Assembly: GCA_943736015.1 (NCBI GenBank) | Contig: OX031061.1 | Location: 57,542,192 to 57,606,191, forward strand | From: Tridacna crocea | Taxonomy: Eukaryota; Mollusca; Bivalvia; Cardiida; Cardiidae | DNA: 64,000 nucleotides | Reading direction: 5' to 3' | In this document: positions 49,713-59,610 of the stretch, in pieces | Layout of the letters: each line of letters begins with the position of its first letter | Numbering within the stretch: position 1 is the stretch's first letter | Program-made: the position numbers and the translations under genes | Notes under the pieces: model-generated | What the model saw: only the letters and a program-made list of their open reading frames with translations | Told to the model about the DNA's origin: nothing | Database searches by the model: none

Positions 49713-49900
49713 AACAAAGTCCGTTACAAAGAAACAAATCAATAAATGCATAGACCGGGCAGGATTCGAACCTAGAACACCCGGTCGAAAGGCTGACACC
49801 ATAAACACAGAACTAAAGAGAAGTATCCCTAACGCAGTTATTAGGTATTGTATTTAAACTGGGATGAAGCCATGCATGTAGGAGTGGTCTTCCGTAACAA
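49713..49900 (-). mobile_element. SINE-A unit (upstream half of the inverted dimer)
   Basis: AGGATTCGAACCTAGAAC (B box inverted) and a CCATAAACACAGAACTAAAG block (A box, diverged) end in GGAGTGGTCTTCCGTAACA. Confidence 0.82.
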
Positions 49901-49911
49901 TTAATTTTATA

Positions 49912-50142
49912 GTTGGTTGGTTGAATGGTGTTTTACGCCGCTTTAAACGTTATTTCAGTCATATCACTGCGACAATTCATATATTCATGTTTCCTGGGTT
50001 TCACCAGTAGTATATAGGCTAGGCTCTGAAGTGTCTTGCCGAAGGACACTTCTGTGAAAAAACCCAGTGGAGCTAGTGAGGCTCGAACCCTTGACCTCCA
50101 GATCACGAGTCCTGCACCCCACCACTGATCCACACAGGACCC
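49912..50142 (-). mobile_element. SINE-D, complete, 231 bp
   Basis: TTAATTTTATA flanks it exactly at 49901-49911 and 50143-50153. On the minus strand it opens GGTCCTGTGTGGATCAGTGG (A-box region), has a GGTTCGAGCC B box, then CACTGGGTTTTTTCACAG. It ends in the TTTTACGCCGC domain and a CAACCAACC tail. Confidence 0.92.
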
Positions 50143-50153
50143 TTAATTTTATA

Positions 50154-50468
50154 ATAATTTTTCAAAGGGGTGTTTTTTTTTTGACAACAAAGTAAATCAT
50201 TTAGCGCTATCGGTTTCACTTTGAAAATGAACGCCGACTTTGTATAGCTATGATAAACGAGATAAGATTGGCACCCTATTTATTCCATAGTTATGACCGT
50301 TTGATGTTTTATCGGTATGAAATATAGTTAGACTTAATTCGATTTCGAATTCTTGTTATGCACCGTTAGCGTGTGTTTTGTCATGCGATATCATGTGAAA
50401 TGTTCTATAGAAATTTTTACCCATTCAGTTCGATCTATTGCAACCGAAATTGGAGTTCTCACACCCGT
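50154..50468. other. No recognised feature
   Basis: No frame or repeat of note. Confidence 0.4.
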
Positions 50469-50706
50469 TTAACCCTTTCTCACACATTCCCGAGCTTTAA
50501 CGACCCTCGGAAAGAAGCCTTTTCAGGAAGAAGCCTTTTGAAAACATAGTGGGAAAAGGAGAAAATGCTGGTAACCAGCATTTTCTTCTTTTCCCACAAT
50601 GTTTTCTACCCTGCTGGAAACAAATTTCAAATTTTGAGTTAAATTTATTTTGTCGTCTGCGGGTGCTTTCAATTTGGACCAGTCTAACATTGTGTCGTTT
50701 GGTATT
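50469..50706 (+). mobile_element. M1 MITE with short arm duplication
   Basis: TTAACCCTTTCTCACACATTC begins it. AGAAGCCTTTT occurs twice 16 bp apart. It ends GTGTCGTTTGGTATTG without TTAA. Confidence 0.88.
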
Positions 50707-50744
50707 GTCTGCTTCATTTAACCTGACCTTGACCTTTATGCTGA

Positions 50745-50835
50745 ATATATCGATGGGTGAGTGAGTGAAACACTATCGTAAGTACCTATACAAAGTATAG
50801 GCACTTAGGATAGTGTTGCACTCACCCATCGATAT
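50745..50835. repeat. S palindrome, copy 1
   Basis: ATATCGATGGGTGAGTGAGTG pairs with CACTCACCCATCGATAT, continuing through CACTATCGTAAGTACCTATA. The loop is about 5 bases. Confidence 0.85.
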
Positions 50836-50837
50836 AC

Positions 50838-51138
50838 GACCCCTGGCTAAGCCAATTTCTTTCCGAGGATTGATGACAGTCACTGCGACAGGATTCATTC
50901 CTCTGACCACTGACCATTGTTTCGACGATGATCACGTGGGAAGGGAAAGCAGCCAGTGACTTGGAAAGAAAATAATTATTGTGCAACGTACTGGTAAAAG
51001 AAACTCCAGGAATGCATAGATAGGTGCACTGGCCGCCACGATATAACAAACAGAAAAATGTTGAAAACGGCGTTAGATGTACCATATAATCAATCAGTCA
51101 ATCAATCGATCAATCAATCAATCAATCAATCAATCAGT
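50838..51138 (+). mobile_element. SINE-E copy with (ATCA)n tail
   Basis: CCGAGGATTGATGACAGTCA, AAAGCAGCCAGTGACTTGG, GGTGCACTGGCCGCC and GGCGTTAGATGTACC match 38815-39105. It ends in about 12 ATCA units, a typical SINE 3' microsatellite. It starts directly after the S palindrome. Confidence 0.82.
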
Positions 51139-51587
51139 TAATTAAAATTTGTAAAACAGCTTTTGAAAAACACGGGGAAGGGGTGTGGGGAAAGCAGATA
51201 CACTTTGTTACTTGCACGAAACGCGTAAAATGCATTCACTGCATTTCTGAAAGTTTTCTCCAGATGATAATTATGCCTTTTGATGTTCGACTGGTAATTG
51301 GTTTGAATCAATGCCTAGTTATCCGTAGATCAGTTCTCTGTTCCAAATCTCTACGAATTTTTTTTCTCCGATTTGGAACTGCTCTGTTTTGGTGCTGCTC
51401 CGAAATTTCAGTAAACAATATGAGCCATGCTCTGGTAAAAGGGGCTTGATGCATCACGGTGATTCATGATAACATGCAATTTATCAAGTCATTATAGATA
51501 CATAAGCCATATTTTTTTAACAAGCTAAGTATGGTTAACGGTGTTCCTGTAACAAGTAGAAAACTAATTTACTGAAAGCAAAAAGAT
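51139..51587. other. No recognised feature
   Basis: An 88-codon frame at 51183 has no recognisable domain. Confidence 0.35.
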
Positions 51588-51644
51588 TCGACCCAGGTCA
51601 GCCTACGAGGACTGCGCAGGCTGACTTGGGTCGATACTTTTCGC
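51588..51644. repeat. Hairpin, GTCAGCCT type
   Basis: GCAAAAAGATTCGACCCAGG pairs with TTGGGTCGATACTTTTCGC around GTCAGCCTACGAGGACTGCG. GCAGATGCATTAAGCCTCC follows, as at 55.1 kb. Confidence 0.75.
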
Positions 51645-51694
51645 AGATGCATTAAGCCTCCTTTTCACATACCTTAGCTCATGTAATAATCATG

Positions 51695-52160
51695 GTCAAA
51701 AACGTACGTAACAAAGAAACAAATGAAGAAATGCATAGCAGAAATACAGTTAATACGGACAGGATTGAAGCTAGAACGTCCGGACGAAAGGCCAATACCA
51801 TAACCACTGAAGTAAAGAGAATTTTCCCTAATGCGACGAAAGGCCAATACCATAACCACTGAAGTAAAGAGAATTCTCCCTAATGCGACGAAAGGCCAAT
51901 ACCATAACCACCGAGGTAAAGAGAATTCTCTCTTACGCGACGAAAGACCAATATCATAATCGCCTAGGTGAATAGAATTCTCCCTAACGCGACGAAAGGC
52001 CAATACCATAATCACCGAGGTAACGGGAATTCTCCCTAACGCGACGAAAGGCCAACACCATAATTATCATTGAGCTAATGATAATTCTCACTAACGCAAC
52101 CTGTTAGGTATTGTATTTAAGATCGGGATGAAGCCATGCATGAAGGAGTGGTCTCCCGTA
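51695..52160 (-). mobile_element. SINE-A copy with internal tandem expansion
   Basis: The 3' side (AATGCATAGCAGAAATACAG, ACAGGATTGAAGCTAGAACG) and 5' side (GTTAGGTATTGTATTTAAG, GAGTGGTCTCCCGTA) are normal. The A-box region between them is repeated six times. Confidence 0.87.
51782..52093. repeat. Six tandem 52-bp units spanning a SINE A box
   Basis: Units begin CGACGAAAGGCCAATACCAT at 51834, 51886, 51938, 51990 and 52042, with a first variant at 51782. Each contains the inverted A-box region (CCATAACCACTGAAGTAAAG). Divergence rises towards both ends. Confidence 0.93.
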
Positions 52161-52494
52161 CCAAAACACAATTCAAATGGTACACATGTATTCTGATTTA
52201 TCAATACGCTTCTCTTTAGATGATTTCGCAGCCTCTTCACCTAGACGCGCATGACGATGGAAGTCTATCTGCTAGTTACCAATGGCTATAAGACTGTTTG
52301 GCACAGTTTTTTTCGAAATTTTGGATATTCCTGAACACGTACATGTATTGATATTTACATAGACCAGGCAATGATAGCTAACACAGCCCCACAATACATG
52401 GACATTTATGCCGTTCAAATAAAAAAAACCATGTAGATATACCATGTATCACGAGGAGATTTCTGTGATATCATGTACATGTACCATCTTTTTA
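52161..52494. other. No recognised feature
   Basis: Contains a run of CATGTA-rich sequence, nothing more. Confidence 0.35.
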
Positions 52495-52695
52495 CTCTTA
52501 ACCAGAAGAGGTAATTCCGGTCCACTGAAATTGAAAGAAATGGCAGACGACAAATTTAGAGTGGCTAAAAAAAGGTGCTATTTTTATTTGAAAGGGAAGA
52601 AAACACTATGGAAAAGGAGAAAATGCTCGATATGAGCATTTTCTCCTTTTTCCACAATGTTTTCAAACGCCTTCAACGCACTTAAGATCAATCAC
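52495..52695 (-). mobile_element. M1 MITE with an altered hairpin centre
   Basis: CTTAACCAGAAGAGG and ATGGCAGACGACAAATTTAG give the B side. The core centre is GCTCGATATGAGC, nearer to the M2 type than to GCTGGTTACCAGC, although the arms are M1. The right end is lost after CGCCTTCAACGC. Confidence 0.78.
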
Positions 52696-52950
52696 TAAAA
52701 GTCTTCCGGGTGATATTTAATGATCTATTTGAATGTGAGACATGTGCGTTTCTTTGTACAAGTCTTTGATTCCTTTCTGCTTTACGATTTGGATTTATAA
52801 CCACATTGATGTTTGATTGATGCAACATTGGTACTGAATCTGATGCCATAAACCATGGCGATATCTCTCCGGGTATGACAAACTATAAAATAAACACATA
52901 ATTTGCAGATCTAAGAGTGTTGAATAAACGAAACTAATACTTTTAGTCAG

Positions 52951-53178
52951 TTAACTCTTACCAAAAGACATAACTGTAGTATTGCTCAATTTGAAAAAGA
53001 AAATGCTGGTAAAAATTAAAGAAGTTTCAAATGATTAAATTTGTATTTGAATTGACAGAAAATATTGTGCAAAAAGGAGAAAATGCTGTAACCAGCATTT
53101 TCTCCTTTTCCCACATTATTTTCCAAAAGCCTTTTCTACCAGGTTTTTTCAAACACAGGATTGTTTGATAAAAGGGTA
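52951..53178 (-). mobile_element. M1 MITE, diverged full length
   Basis: TTAACTCTTACCAAAAGAC to GATTGTTTGATAAAAGGG. An extra AAGAAAATGCTGGTAAAAAT piece lies in the B arm. Confidence 0.8.
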
Positions 53179-53353
53179 AAATGATACTAATATTATAAAC
53201 TGACTGGATATTTGCTTTGATTGGAGATAGACGATCAGAGAGAAGATTGAATGAACGTTCCGTGCAACATTTACTATAAACTGCATTTCATGATAAAGCA
53301 ACAGTTGTGTCCCAAAGGGATTAAATGGATTCTTATCATTTTGGAACAATAGC

Positions 53354-53537
53354 TTAAATCCTTTACCACACAATGACGACTTTTAATGACCTTGAGGAAG
53401 AAGTCTTTTTAAAACATTGTGGGAAAAGGAGAAAATGCTGGTATCCAGCCTTTTTCTCCTTTTCCCACAGTTTTCTCGTATTGAAGTTAAAAAATGTGTC
53501 ATTTGATCCACTGTGAAATTGTCGTCTGCAAATGCTT
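53354..53537 (+). mobile_element. M1 MITE, right end missing
   Basis: TTAAATCCTTTACCACACAATG with a GACGACTTTTAATGACC arm. The B arm stops at GTCGTCTGCAAATGC and a second copy follows. Confidence 0.85.
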
Positions 53538-53756
53538 AACAACACAGTGACGACTTTTAACAACCTTGAGGAGGAAGCCTTTTGAAAACATAGTGGGAAA
53601 AGCAGAAAATGCTGGTAATCAGCATTTCTTCCTAATTCCACAAAATTCTATACCCTATTAAAGAAAAAAAGTGTCATTTTAGGTACTATGAAATTGTCGT
53701 CTGAGAATGCTGTCAATTTGGATAGGTCTAAATTTTTGCAGTGTGGAAAAAGTTAA
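53538..53756 (+). mobile_element. M1 MITE, tandem to the previous copy
   Basis: AACACAGTGACGACTTTTAAC starts it without TTAA. It ends TTGCAGTGTGGAAAAAGTTAA. Shared variants (GTGACGACTTTTAA, CCTTGAGGA) suggest a local duplication rather than separate insertion. Confidence 0.85.
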
Positions 53757-55074
53757 TTCGCCTACGATGAGGATATTTTTTAATGTAATGTGTAAATAAT
53801 CTTTATCACTGCGATCTTAGATTGATGTCGTTTTCTACCTGGTTCTTATCTATAATCAATGTTATTTTAAAGTGCAGCAACAATTTAATTGTAGAATTTG
53901 ACTGAAAAATGTAATTAATTCAATTGCTAGCAAACGAGCTATATGAGACAAAAAAGAAACAGAATTCTATCGCGTAACACCTCTTAAAAGGATATGAATA
54001 TCATTATTTGAACGTGAACAATTCCCGCAATATTGTGGAGTGAGCTGTCAAAAATACCAGTAGAAGGCGTCAAAAGCATAAACGGTGCGTGGACGTGATC
54101 GAAGTCAGAGCGCGGACCTGATAGAAGACATGATGAGGAACTGGGACATATCTCACTTTCACCAAATTATGTCACAGTGAATGTAGTTATATCGATATCC
54201 TAACTTTACACGAGGGGATATTTACCCTTAATCTTATACCCATCTAACTTTGCGGGTACATTTTTGAAACCTTTGAGTAAAAACGAACATGACTAATTGT
54301 CTGTAATAATTAGTAATTATATCACATTGTTTAGATCTTAATCTAATCCATTATTCCCCCTTTGTTTTATCTCTTACTTTTCGTCTTGAAAGTCTACATA
54401 TCAACCCAAAAATGAAATATAGGATAGCGGGTCAAATTACTCCATTCGGGCCGCCCGGAATGTTGATCTTAAAGATTGTGACGCGTCCGAGTCTCAGAAC
54501 ATCATATTAATTAACACCAAAACCAATTTAAACCTAATCAAAATTCAGGCATGCACGACAAAACGCGTTCCGGCTAATGACGACTGTGTTGATTTTCCTA
54601 GATAACACTGGATTGGCTTGGCGAATGAATGTTTACATTAGGAAAAAACAGATGTTTAATCGATGATCAATATTGCTAAAACATTTTTATGTCCTATCCG
54701 ATAACGCGAAAATAAAGTTATGTACAGCGTCTGAAAGCTATCATAAAACTCATAACGGCATAAAATCCCATTTAAGGAAACCCGAGTCTGGTTTTCCCCT
54801 TATTGCATCGAACTGTGATAAACCGTCACATAATGTTTATTCTTGTGTTCAGGGAGTTCTACAAATTCAGAAAGAGGCGGTGGGGGGCACGTTATTTAGG
54901 ATGGGTTTTTTTGTTCTACTTGCTCTGTAAAAAAAGGGCTAAATACATCTCCGTGATGAATTATCTACCGATAAATTCTTCACATAATCATGGATGCATA
55001 CAATCCATTTGTTCAAACAACTGACTGAATCATCTTGTAGAATCGTCCTTTGACATGCAGAAAATCTCAAGATA
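53757..55074. other. Longest repeat-free stretch, no gene found
   Basis: About 1.3 kb without recognised repeats. An 85-codon frame at 54673 has no recognisable domain and no good splice context. Confidence 0.45.
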
Positions 55075-55141
55075 TCGAAAAGTATCGGCCCAGGTCAGCC
55101 TGCGCAGACTGCGCAGGCTGACGTGGGCCGATAATTTTCGC
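55075..55141. repeat. Hairpin, GTCAGCCTGCGC type
   Basis: CGAAAAGTATCGGCCCAGG pairs with CGTGGGCCGATAATTTTCG around TCAGCCTGCGCAGACTGCGC. AAATGCATTAAGCTCCCC follows. Confidence 0.82.
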
Positions 55142-55247
55142 AAATGCATTAAGCTCCCCTTTTTCCAGATCATGGCTAATTTTATCTTAAATGTGCAACG
55201 TTACAAGTATTTAAGTGTAGCTAGTGACCCCATCAGTTTTTCCAAAA

Positions 55248-55468
55248 CGGTGAATAACTGCTTACTTGGTGATAATATTTTATGCTTCTTTAAGTTCAAA
55301 GCACTGGCGGAAGACAACTCATGTATGTCTAAAAAAAATACTGATTTCTTTTTAAATTACAGGCAAAATGGTAAAGAAAAGGAGAAAATGCTTTTTCAAA
55401 ACCATTCTGTCCAAGGGTCGCCAAGAGACGGGATTGCACGGCATGAACTAAGAAAGACAAGAGGTTAA
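55248..55468 (-). mobile_element. Decayed M1 MITE
   Basis: TTCTTTAAGTTCAAAGCACTGG, GGAAGACAACTCATG, GAAAAGGAGAAAATGC and GGGATTGCACGGCATG are in M1 order with the right stem gone. Confidence 0.55.
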
Positions 55469-55689
55469 GTGCACACGGACAAAGGTGGCTATGAAGCCGG
55501 CTGTTGGTTTATATATTTTAGAAAGTTATAATCATTAATAAAGGCCAATTTAGAAAACCTGGCTTTAAAATGAGAATTCCAGACAAAATTATCAGATTTT
55601 TGGATGTTTCCGATTTCGTAATCGCCTTGTCTGACACCATTAAGTCTAAGAATGAGATAAAAAGGGGTTAGTTAGTTTGGTATTATAAA

Positions 55690-56192
55690 TCATCGCATTA
55701 AAGTCTCTACAGTCTCTAAAGCCTTTTATTTTTTTATCTATAAAAACCACAGTATTCGAAAACCATCCGACAATAGGAGAAATTAGAGATTTACTATGGT
55801 CCATGTCGATACCGACAGGAAAACACCGTCTATTTTTACATGAGCAACTCGCTCATTTACATACCGGAAATACATAGATGAAGCTTCAAACATAGCGTCC
55901 GAAGAAGAAATTACGGAAAATAATTACATGTTTGTTATGGAATTTAAGCCTCATTAATCAAGTGCCAGTCACTTGTTATTCCAACAATGCTTTTTTGATT
56001 TCTGGCGCGAAATCCAAAAATACTTAAGAGACTACGTAGCTTTTTGAGGGAACACCTTCAAAGTATTTTTTTTTTGTAATTTTATGATACCTAATTATTG
56101 ATGATTTGTATTGTTTCTTTTTTTCATATAAATTTCAATGATATATATACTTCTTAATTCGGTGTTATGTAAAAAATCTAAATACCCACCTT
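55690..56192 (+). mobile_element. N1 element, left end degraded
   Basis: ACAGTATTCGAAAACCATCCG, ACATGAGCAACTCGCTCATT and TTAAGAGACTACGTAGC match N1. The right end ACCCACCTT is bordered by TA. Confidence 0.85.
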
Positions 56193-56214
56193 TAAAGTTT
56201 CATTGGTATGATTA

Positions 56215-56340
56215 TAGTCTTTTCTGTATTTGATTTTGGTTTTTTGTGTTACTCTCGTGGGCAGTGGAGATCAAGACAAGCCTGCACAGGATGTGCTGTG
56301 TGACCTTTGATATAAACCATTTACTTTCGATAAGAATTTT
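56215..56340 (-). repeat. Decayed H hairpin
   Basis: GCAGTGGAGATCAAGACAAGC and GTGTGACCTTTGATATAAACC are possible stem halves around CTGCACAGGATGTGC. Confidence 0.4.
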
Positions 56341-56369
56341 CAGTTGTAGAGATTTTCACTATATCCCTC

Positions 56370-56475
56370 CCTAGGACACTTCCATGAAAATCCAAAGTGC
56401 ATGGAGTGAGGGTCGAACAGAAGGCCCCTGGACTGAGAACCTGTAACCTTAATCAGTGAGCTACGCAGCATCTAT
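56370..56475 (-). mobile_element. SINE-D fragment
   Basis: GGACACTTCCATGAAAATCC, GAGTGAGGGTCGAACAG (B box inverted) and TCAGTGAGCTACGCAGC (A box inverted). The tail domain is absent. Confidence 0.7.
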
Positions 56476-56519
56476 ATTTCAAAACTAGACTTCCATTGTG
56501 GGATAAGGGTCGGAATAAT

Positions 56520-56860
56520 CATTATCTCCTGCAAGATGGCATTCTACAAATACACATCTATCTAATCCTGGGTAAAGAACCGGACTACTTTTCTACGCGA
56601 CAACCGTTACTTTAAAATTCAGAGTAAAATAAACGTTTGCTCAATAAAACGCTACCTGGTGCGATTCATTCAGCTATGATCAGCAGGTTAGAGAAATCTG
56701 GAGCTAAAACAGGCCTGATTTCTCCTCAAACGTATTGATGAAAGCCATTTTCTCCATTGCTACTTTAGAGAGCGTATTATTACAATCCCCCAATATTGGG
56801 GGGAGTGATGTGTCATAAAACATAGGTCGAACTGCAAGAACATGGCATGCGCAAACAACG
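56520..56860 (-). mobile_element. T-family element, 341 bp, 10-bp target duplication
   Basis: TCGGAATAAT (56510-56519) and TCAGAATCAT (56861-56870) flank it. It starts CATTATCTCCTGCAAGATGG and ends ATGCGCAAACAACG. On the minus strand the micro-ORF is 56757-56704, ending in TAG. Confidence 0.88.
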
Positions 56861-56998
56861 TCAGAATCATAAATTGCAGAGGTTTCTGCTGTACGGAATC
56901 CTGATCGGGCCATCAAATATCTCGCATGTCTCTGTGTTCTGGATGACTGAACATCGATTCAGGATGCGAGATTTAAGAAAACGTGGGTGAGGTTTTAG

Positions 56999-57174
56999 AA
57001 AGTAAAATCTCGTCCCTGTTACCGGTATCTGGGGAGGATTGTAAAGCCTCGAATGTATTTGAATTCAGTGACATGCGAGAATGTAACAAAAAACTCAAAC
57101 TGCCGCATGTAGAGACTTGCGAGGAATTGGGTGGCCCCATGAGGTTTCCGTACCCCTGCAAAATGAAAATTCAA
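56999..57174 (+). CDS. Possible internal coding exon, unknown gene
   Basis: A frame open from 56983 to 57243 contains an acceptor-like GAGGTTTTAG|AA at 56999 and a donor-like TTCAA|GTAAGG at 57174/57175. The segment encodes about 58 residues, including SLLPVSGEDCKASNVFEFSD and THE later stretch VETCEELGGPMRFPYPCKMK. Several cysteines and a mixed composition look protein-like. The antisense strand is also open. I do not recognise the family. Confidence 0.3.
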
Positions 57175-57294
57175 GTAAGGCGAGAAGATTTAACTTCATC
57201 AGGGCCGAATATACATATACACTTGTCATCTTTCGACGGTTGAAATCAAGTAAAATTCAGGAGAATAAAATTCCATATCTACCAGACTTGAGTA

Positions 57295-57390
57295 AGCAAG
57301 CCGCGAACGGCATGGATCCAAGATCGGACTGCACGTTCTGTGCAGTCTGATCTTGATTCATGCTGTTCGCAAAAACACCTGATTTCGACT
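57295..57390 (+). repeat. H hairpin, trimmed copy
   Basis: CATGGATCCAAGATCGGACTG and CAGTCTGATCTTGATTCATG form a strong hairpin around GCACGTTCTGTG. The outer bases GCGAACGGC and GCTGTTCGC also pair. Confidence 0.8.
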
Positions 57391-57617
57391 ATGGCTCTAA
57401 AAGAGTTGAATAATCAACGTTTTAAGGGCCAAGGGGTCACAAGAGATGATTGAAAGATGTTCATCAGAAACATGATCCCAATTTTGTAGGGGTCATTCTA
57501 TCCTTTTTTCGATGGATCGATTCATCATTTCCGGACAGGTGCATTGATTCGGTGCAAGCGATGACAGTTTACAGATATCCCCGGGTGTATGGCTGTAACT
57601 TGACCGTAGTGCAACGC
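57391..57617. other. Unique segment, no assignment
   Basis: A 70-codon frame (57450-57662) runs into an M1 and has no recognisable domain. Confidence 0.35.
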
Positions 57618-57800
57618 TTAATCCTTTACCAGACGACAAAATTTAAGCCTTGTCCAAATTGAAAGCATTTGCAGACGACAATTTTAATATGGCTCAAACA
57701 GTATAATCATTTTTTTTTTTTTTGATGGAGTAGAAAGCATTTTGGGAAAAGGCCTCTTTCAGGTTCGTTAAATGTGGTCATTGTGTGGTAAAGGGTTGAG
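57618..57800 (-). mobile_element. M1 MITE, palindrome lost
   Basis: TTAATCCTTTACCAGACGAC to GTGTGGTAAAGGGTTGA. The core is cut from GGGAAAAGGC directly to CTCTTTCAGG. Confidence 0.82.
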
Positions 57801-58221
57801 CAGACGACAAAAATGCTAGACTTGTCCAAATTGAAAGCATTTGCAGACGACAAAATAGACGTTGCGTAACCCTTTACCACGCGTTAAGGACTTTTGACGT
57901 CCCTGGGGTAGCGGCCTTTTTGAAAACATTGTGGGAAAAGGAGAAAATGCTGGTAACCAGCATTTTCTCCTTTCCCACAATGTTTTCTACGCTTTCCATA
58001 AGGCAATTTTAACCTTTCAGTCACATTTATTTTGTCCTCTGCAAATGCTTTTAATTTGGACCAGTCTATGAATTTGTCGTTTGGTAAAGAGTTAAGTGAT
58101 GATTTCTGTCTTTGAGAGATTAGAAATATTGTTGTAAAAGGAGAAAATGCTGGTTACCCGCTTTTTTTCTCTTGAAGCCTTCTTACTCAGGATCGTTTAG
58201 ATTTGTTCTGTTAAGGGTTAT
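57799..58221 (-). mobile_element. Outer M1 MITE with a nested M1
   Basis: The B arm GCAGACGACAAAAATGCTAG to AATAGACGTTGC lies at 57801-57866. GTGATGATTTCTGTCTTTG and the remains of core and A arm lie at 58096-58221. Confidence 0.8.
57867..58095 (+). mobile_element. Inner M1 MITE, full length
   Basis: TAACCCTTTACCACGCGTTAA to GTCGTTTGGTAAAGAGTTAA, opposite in orientation to its host. The right stem has a one-base deletion. Confidence 0.91.
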
Positions 58222-58315
58222 ATCATTGTGTCACACGAAGGGTTTCATTAACTATCCTTGTTAAGAACTTTAGCAAGATGACAACTTATTTGTTGCTCAA
58301 GTAATGGCACTTCGC
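58222..58315. other. Short unassigned spacer
   Basis: AAGATGACAACTTATTTG and GTTGCTCAAGTAATGGCAC may be a worn M1 B arm. Confidence 0.3.
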
Positions 58316-58390
58316 TGGATGAGAGCAATACTGTTGTAAGTGCCAATATAACGTATAGGCACTTACAACAGTATTGCTCTCACCCATCGA
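58316..58390. repeat. S palindrome, copy 2
   Basis: GATGAGAGCAATACTGTTGT and complement CAACAGTATTGCTCTCACCC, with TAAGTGCC/GGCACTTA near the centre. It shares the GGGTGAG/ATCGA ends of copy 1. Confidence 0.88.
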
Positions 58391-58622
58391 CTTGTCCTTG
58401 AAAAGATAGAAAATATCACACACACAAAAAAGAAGATAATGTTACTACCAGAATTTGCTTCTTTTCTCGCAACATTTTCAAAATCTGTCTCATTGTGTAT
58501 AAAATAAAGGATCGTTTTTCGAAAAGGATTTGAACAAGCAATCGGATTACACATGTACAACCTCAGAATCTGACCACGGTATCAATCTGTCTGCATTTCA
58601 ACGCTTAGAGCGCCGAATACAC
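58391..58622. other. Possible worn M1, otherwise nothing
   Basis: GACTTGTCCTTG, AAAAGATAGAAAATAT and TTTTCTCGCAACATTTTC (58391-58485) may be M1 core and arm remains. Confidence 0.35.
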
Positions 58623-58856
58623 CTAACCCATTAACACACAATGCCGACTTTCGACGACCCTCAGAAAGAAAGCAAAGCCTTTGAAAACACTGTGGGAAAA
58701 AGGAGAAAATGCTGGTAACCAGCATTTTCTCCTTTACCCACAATGTTTTCTATCCTTTCCAAATCAAATTTCAATTCTTGATTCAGATTTATTTTGTCGT
58801 CTGCAAATGCTGTCAATTTGGACAAGCCCATTTTTTGTCGTTTAGGAAAGAATTGA
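58623..58856 (+). mobile_element. M1 MITE, full length
   Basis: CCTAACCCATTAACACACAATG to TTGTCGTTTAGGAAAGAATTGA. The palindrome is near perfect (AAAAAGGAG, TTTACCC). Confidence 0.9.
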
Positions 58857-58952
58857 CACGCATTTTCGGTCTAAGAATAAGAAGCAACTGTCAACAATTT
58901 CAAAGTTACCTCAGAATATCTCAGGGAAACAGGCGGTGTAAATGACAGATTT

Positions 58953-59295
58953 GTTCTCTGTGCATGTCATATTCTTCGAAGATACGACCTGTCTTCTATG
59001 ACGCATCACTCCCCCCATTTTGGGGGATTGTAGTAATACGCTATAAAATAGGCACGGAATAAATGGCTTTTATCAATACGTTTGAGGAGAAAGTAGGCCT
59101 GTTTTAGCTCCAGATTTCTCTAAACTGCTGATCATAGCTGAATGAATTGCACCAGGTATCGTTTTTTTGAGTAAACATTTATTTTAGTGTGAAATTCAAA
59201 GTAACGTTAGTCGAGTAGAAAAGTAGTCCGGTTCTGTAGCCAGAATGCCCAAATTAGATGTGTATTTCTTGAATGCCATCTAGCGGGAAATAATG
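58953..59295 (+). mobile_element. T-family element, duplication unclear
   Basis: TTCTCTGTGCATGTCATATTC to GCGGGAAATAATG. The first ATG of the micro-ORF is mutated (GGAATAAATGG), and the rest of the frame to TAG is kept. The flanks do not match clearly. Confidence 0.85.
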
Positions 59296-59325
59296 TCAGT
59301 AAAGCAGCAAATGCAGACAAAATGT

Positions 59326-59610
59326 AGATGCAGGAGCGTAGTTACCGGCGCGGCTTTGGCCGCACCAATATTTGTGACAATTCACAGATTATCACTGAAC
59401 GAGCTTTTAAAACCCAAGTGAAAGGCCAGATTCGCTTGACTTAAACGCTCTCGAGACAGAAATCCTGTAGAAATCAGGAGCTTCTTGTGGGGTCCAGCCT
59501 CCTGGTTCCCCCATCAGGGCGCTAACCTAGAGCCGCTGGAGGCCAAAGCATCCCCAGGTCCCTCGCGGTGGGCTGTATCAGTTCAAGCTACGTGGCTACG
59601 CCACTCGGAT
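59326..59610. mobile_element. GC-rich element-like segment
   Basis: GAGCGTAGTTACCGGCGCGG at the left and CTACGTGGCTACGCCACTC at the right suggest inverted ends. The inside is strikingly GC-rich (GGGGTCCAGCCTCCTGG, GCGCTAACCTAGAGCCG, CCTCGCGGTGGGC). No frame. The class is unknown. Confidence 0.45.

Noticed and set aside
54673-54930. 85-codon ORF in the longest repeat-free stretch
   Set aside because: No domain, no convincing splice site or promoter, and another frame overlaps it.
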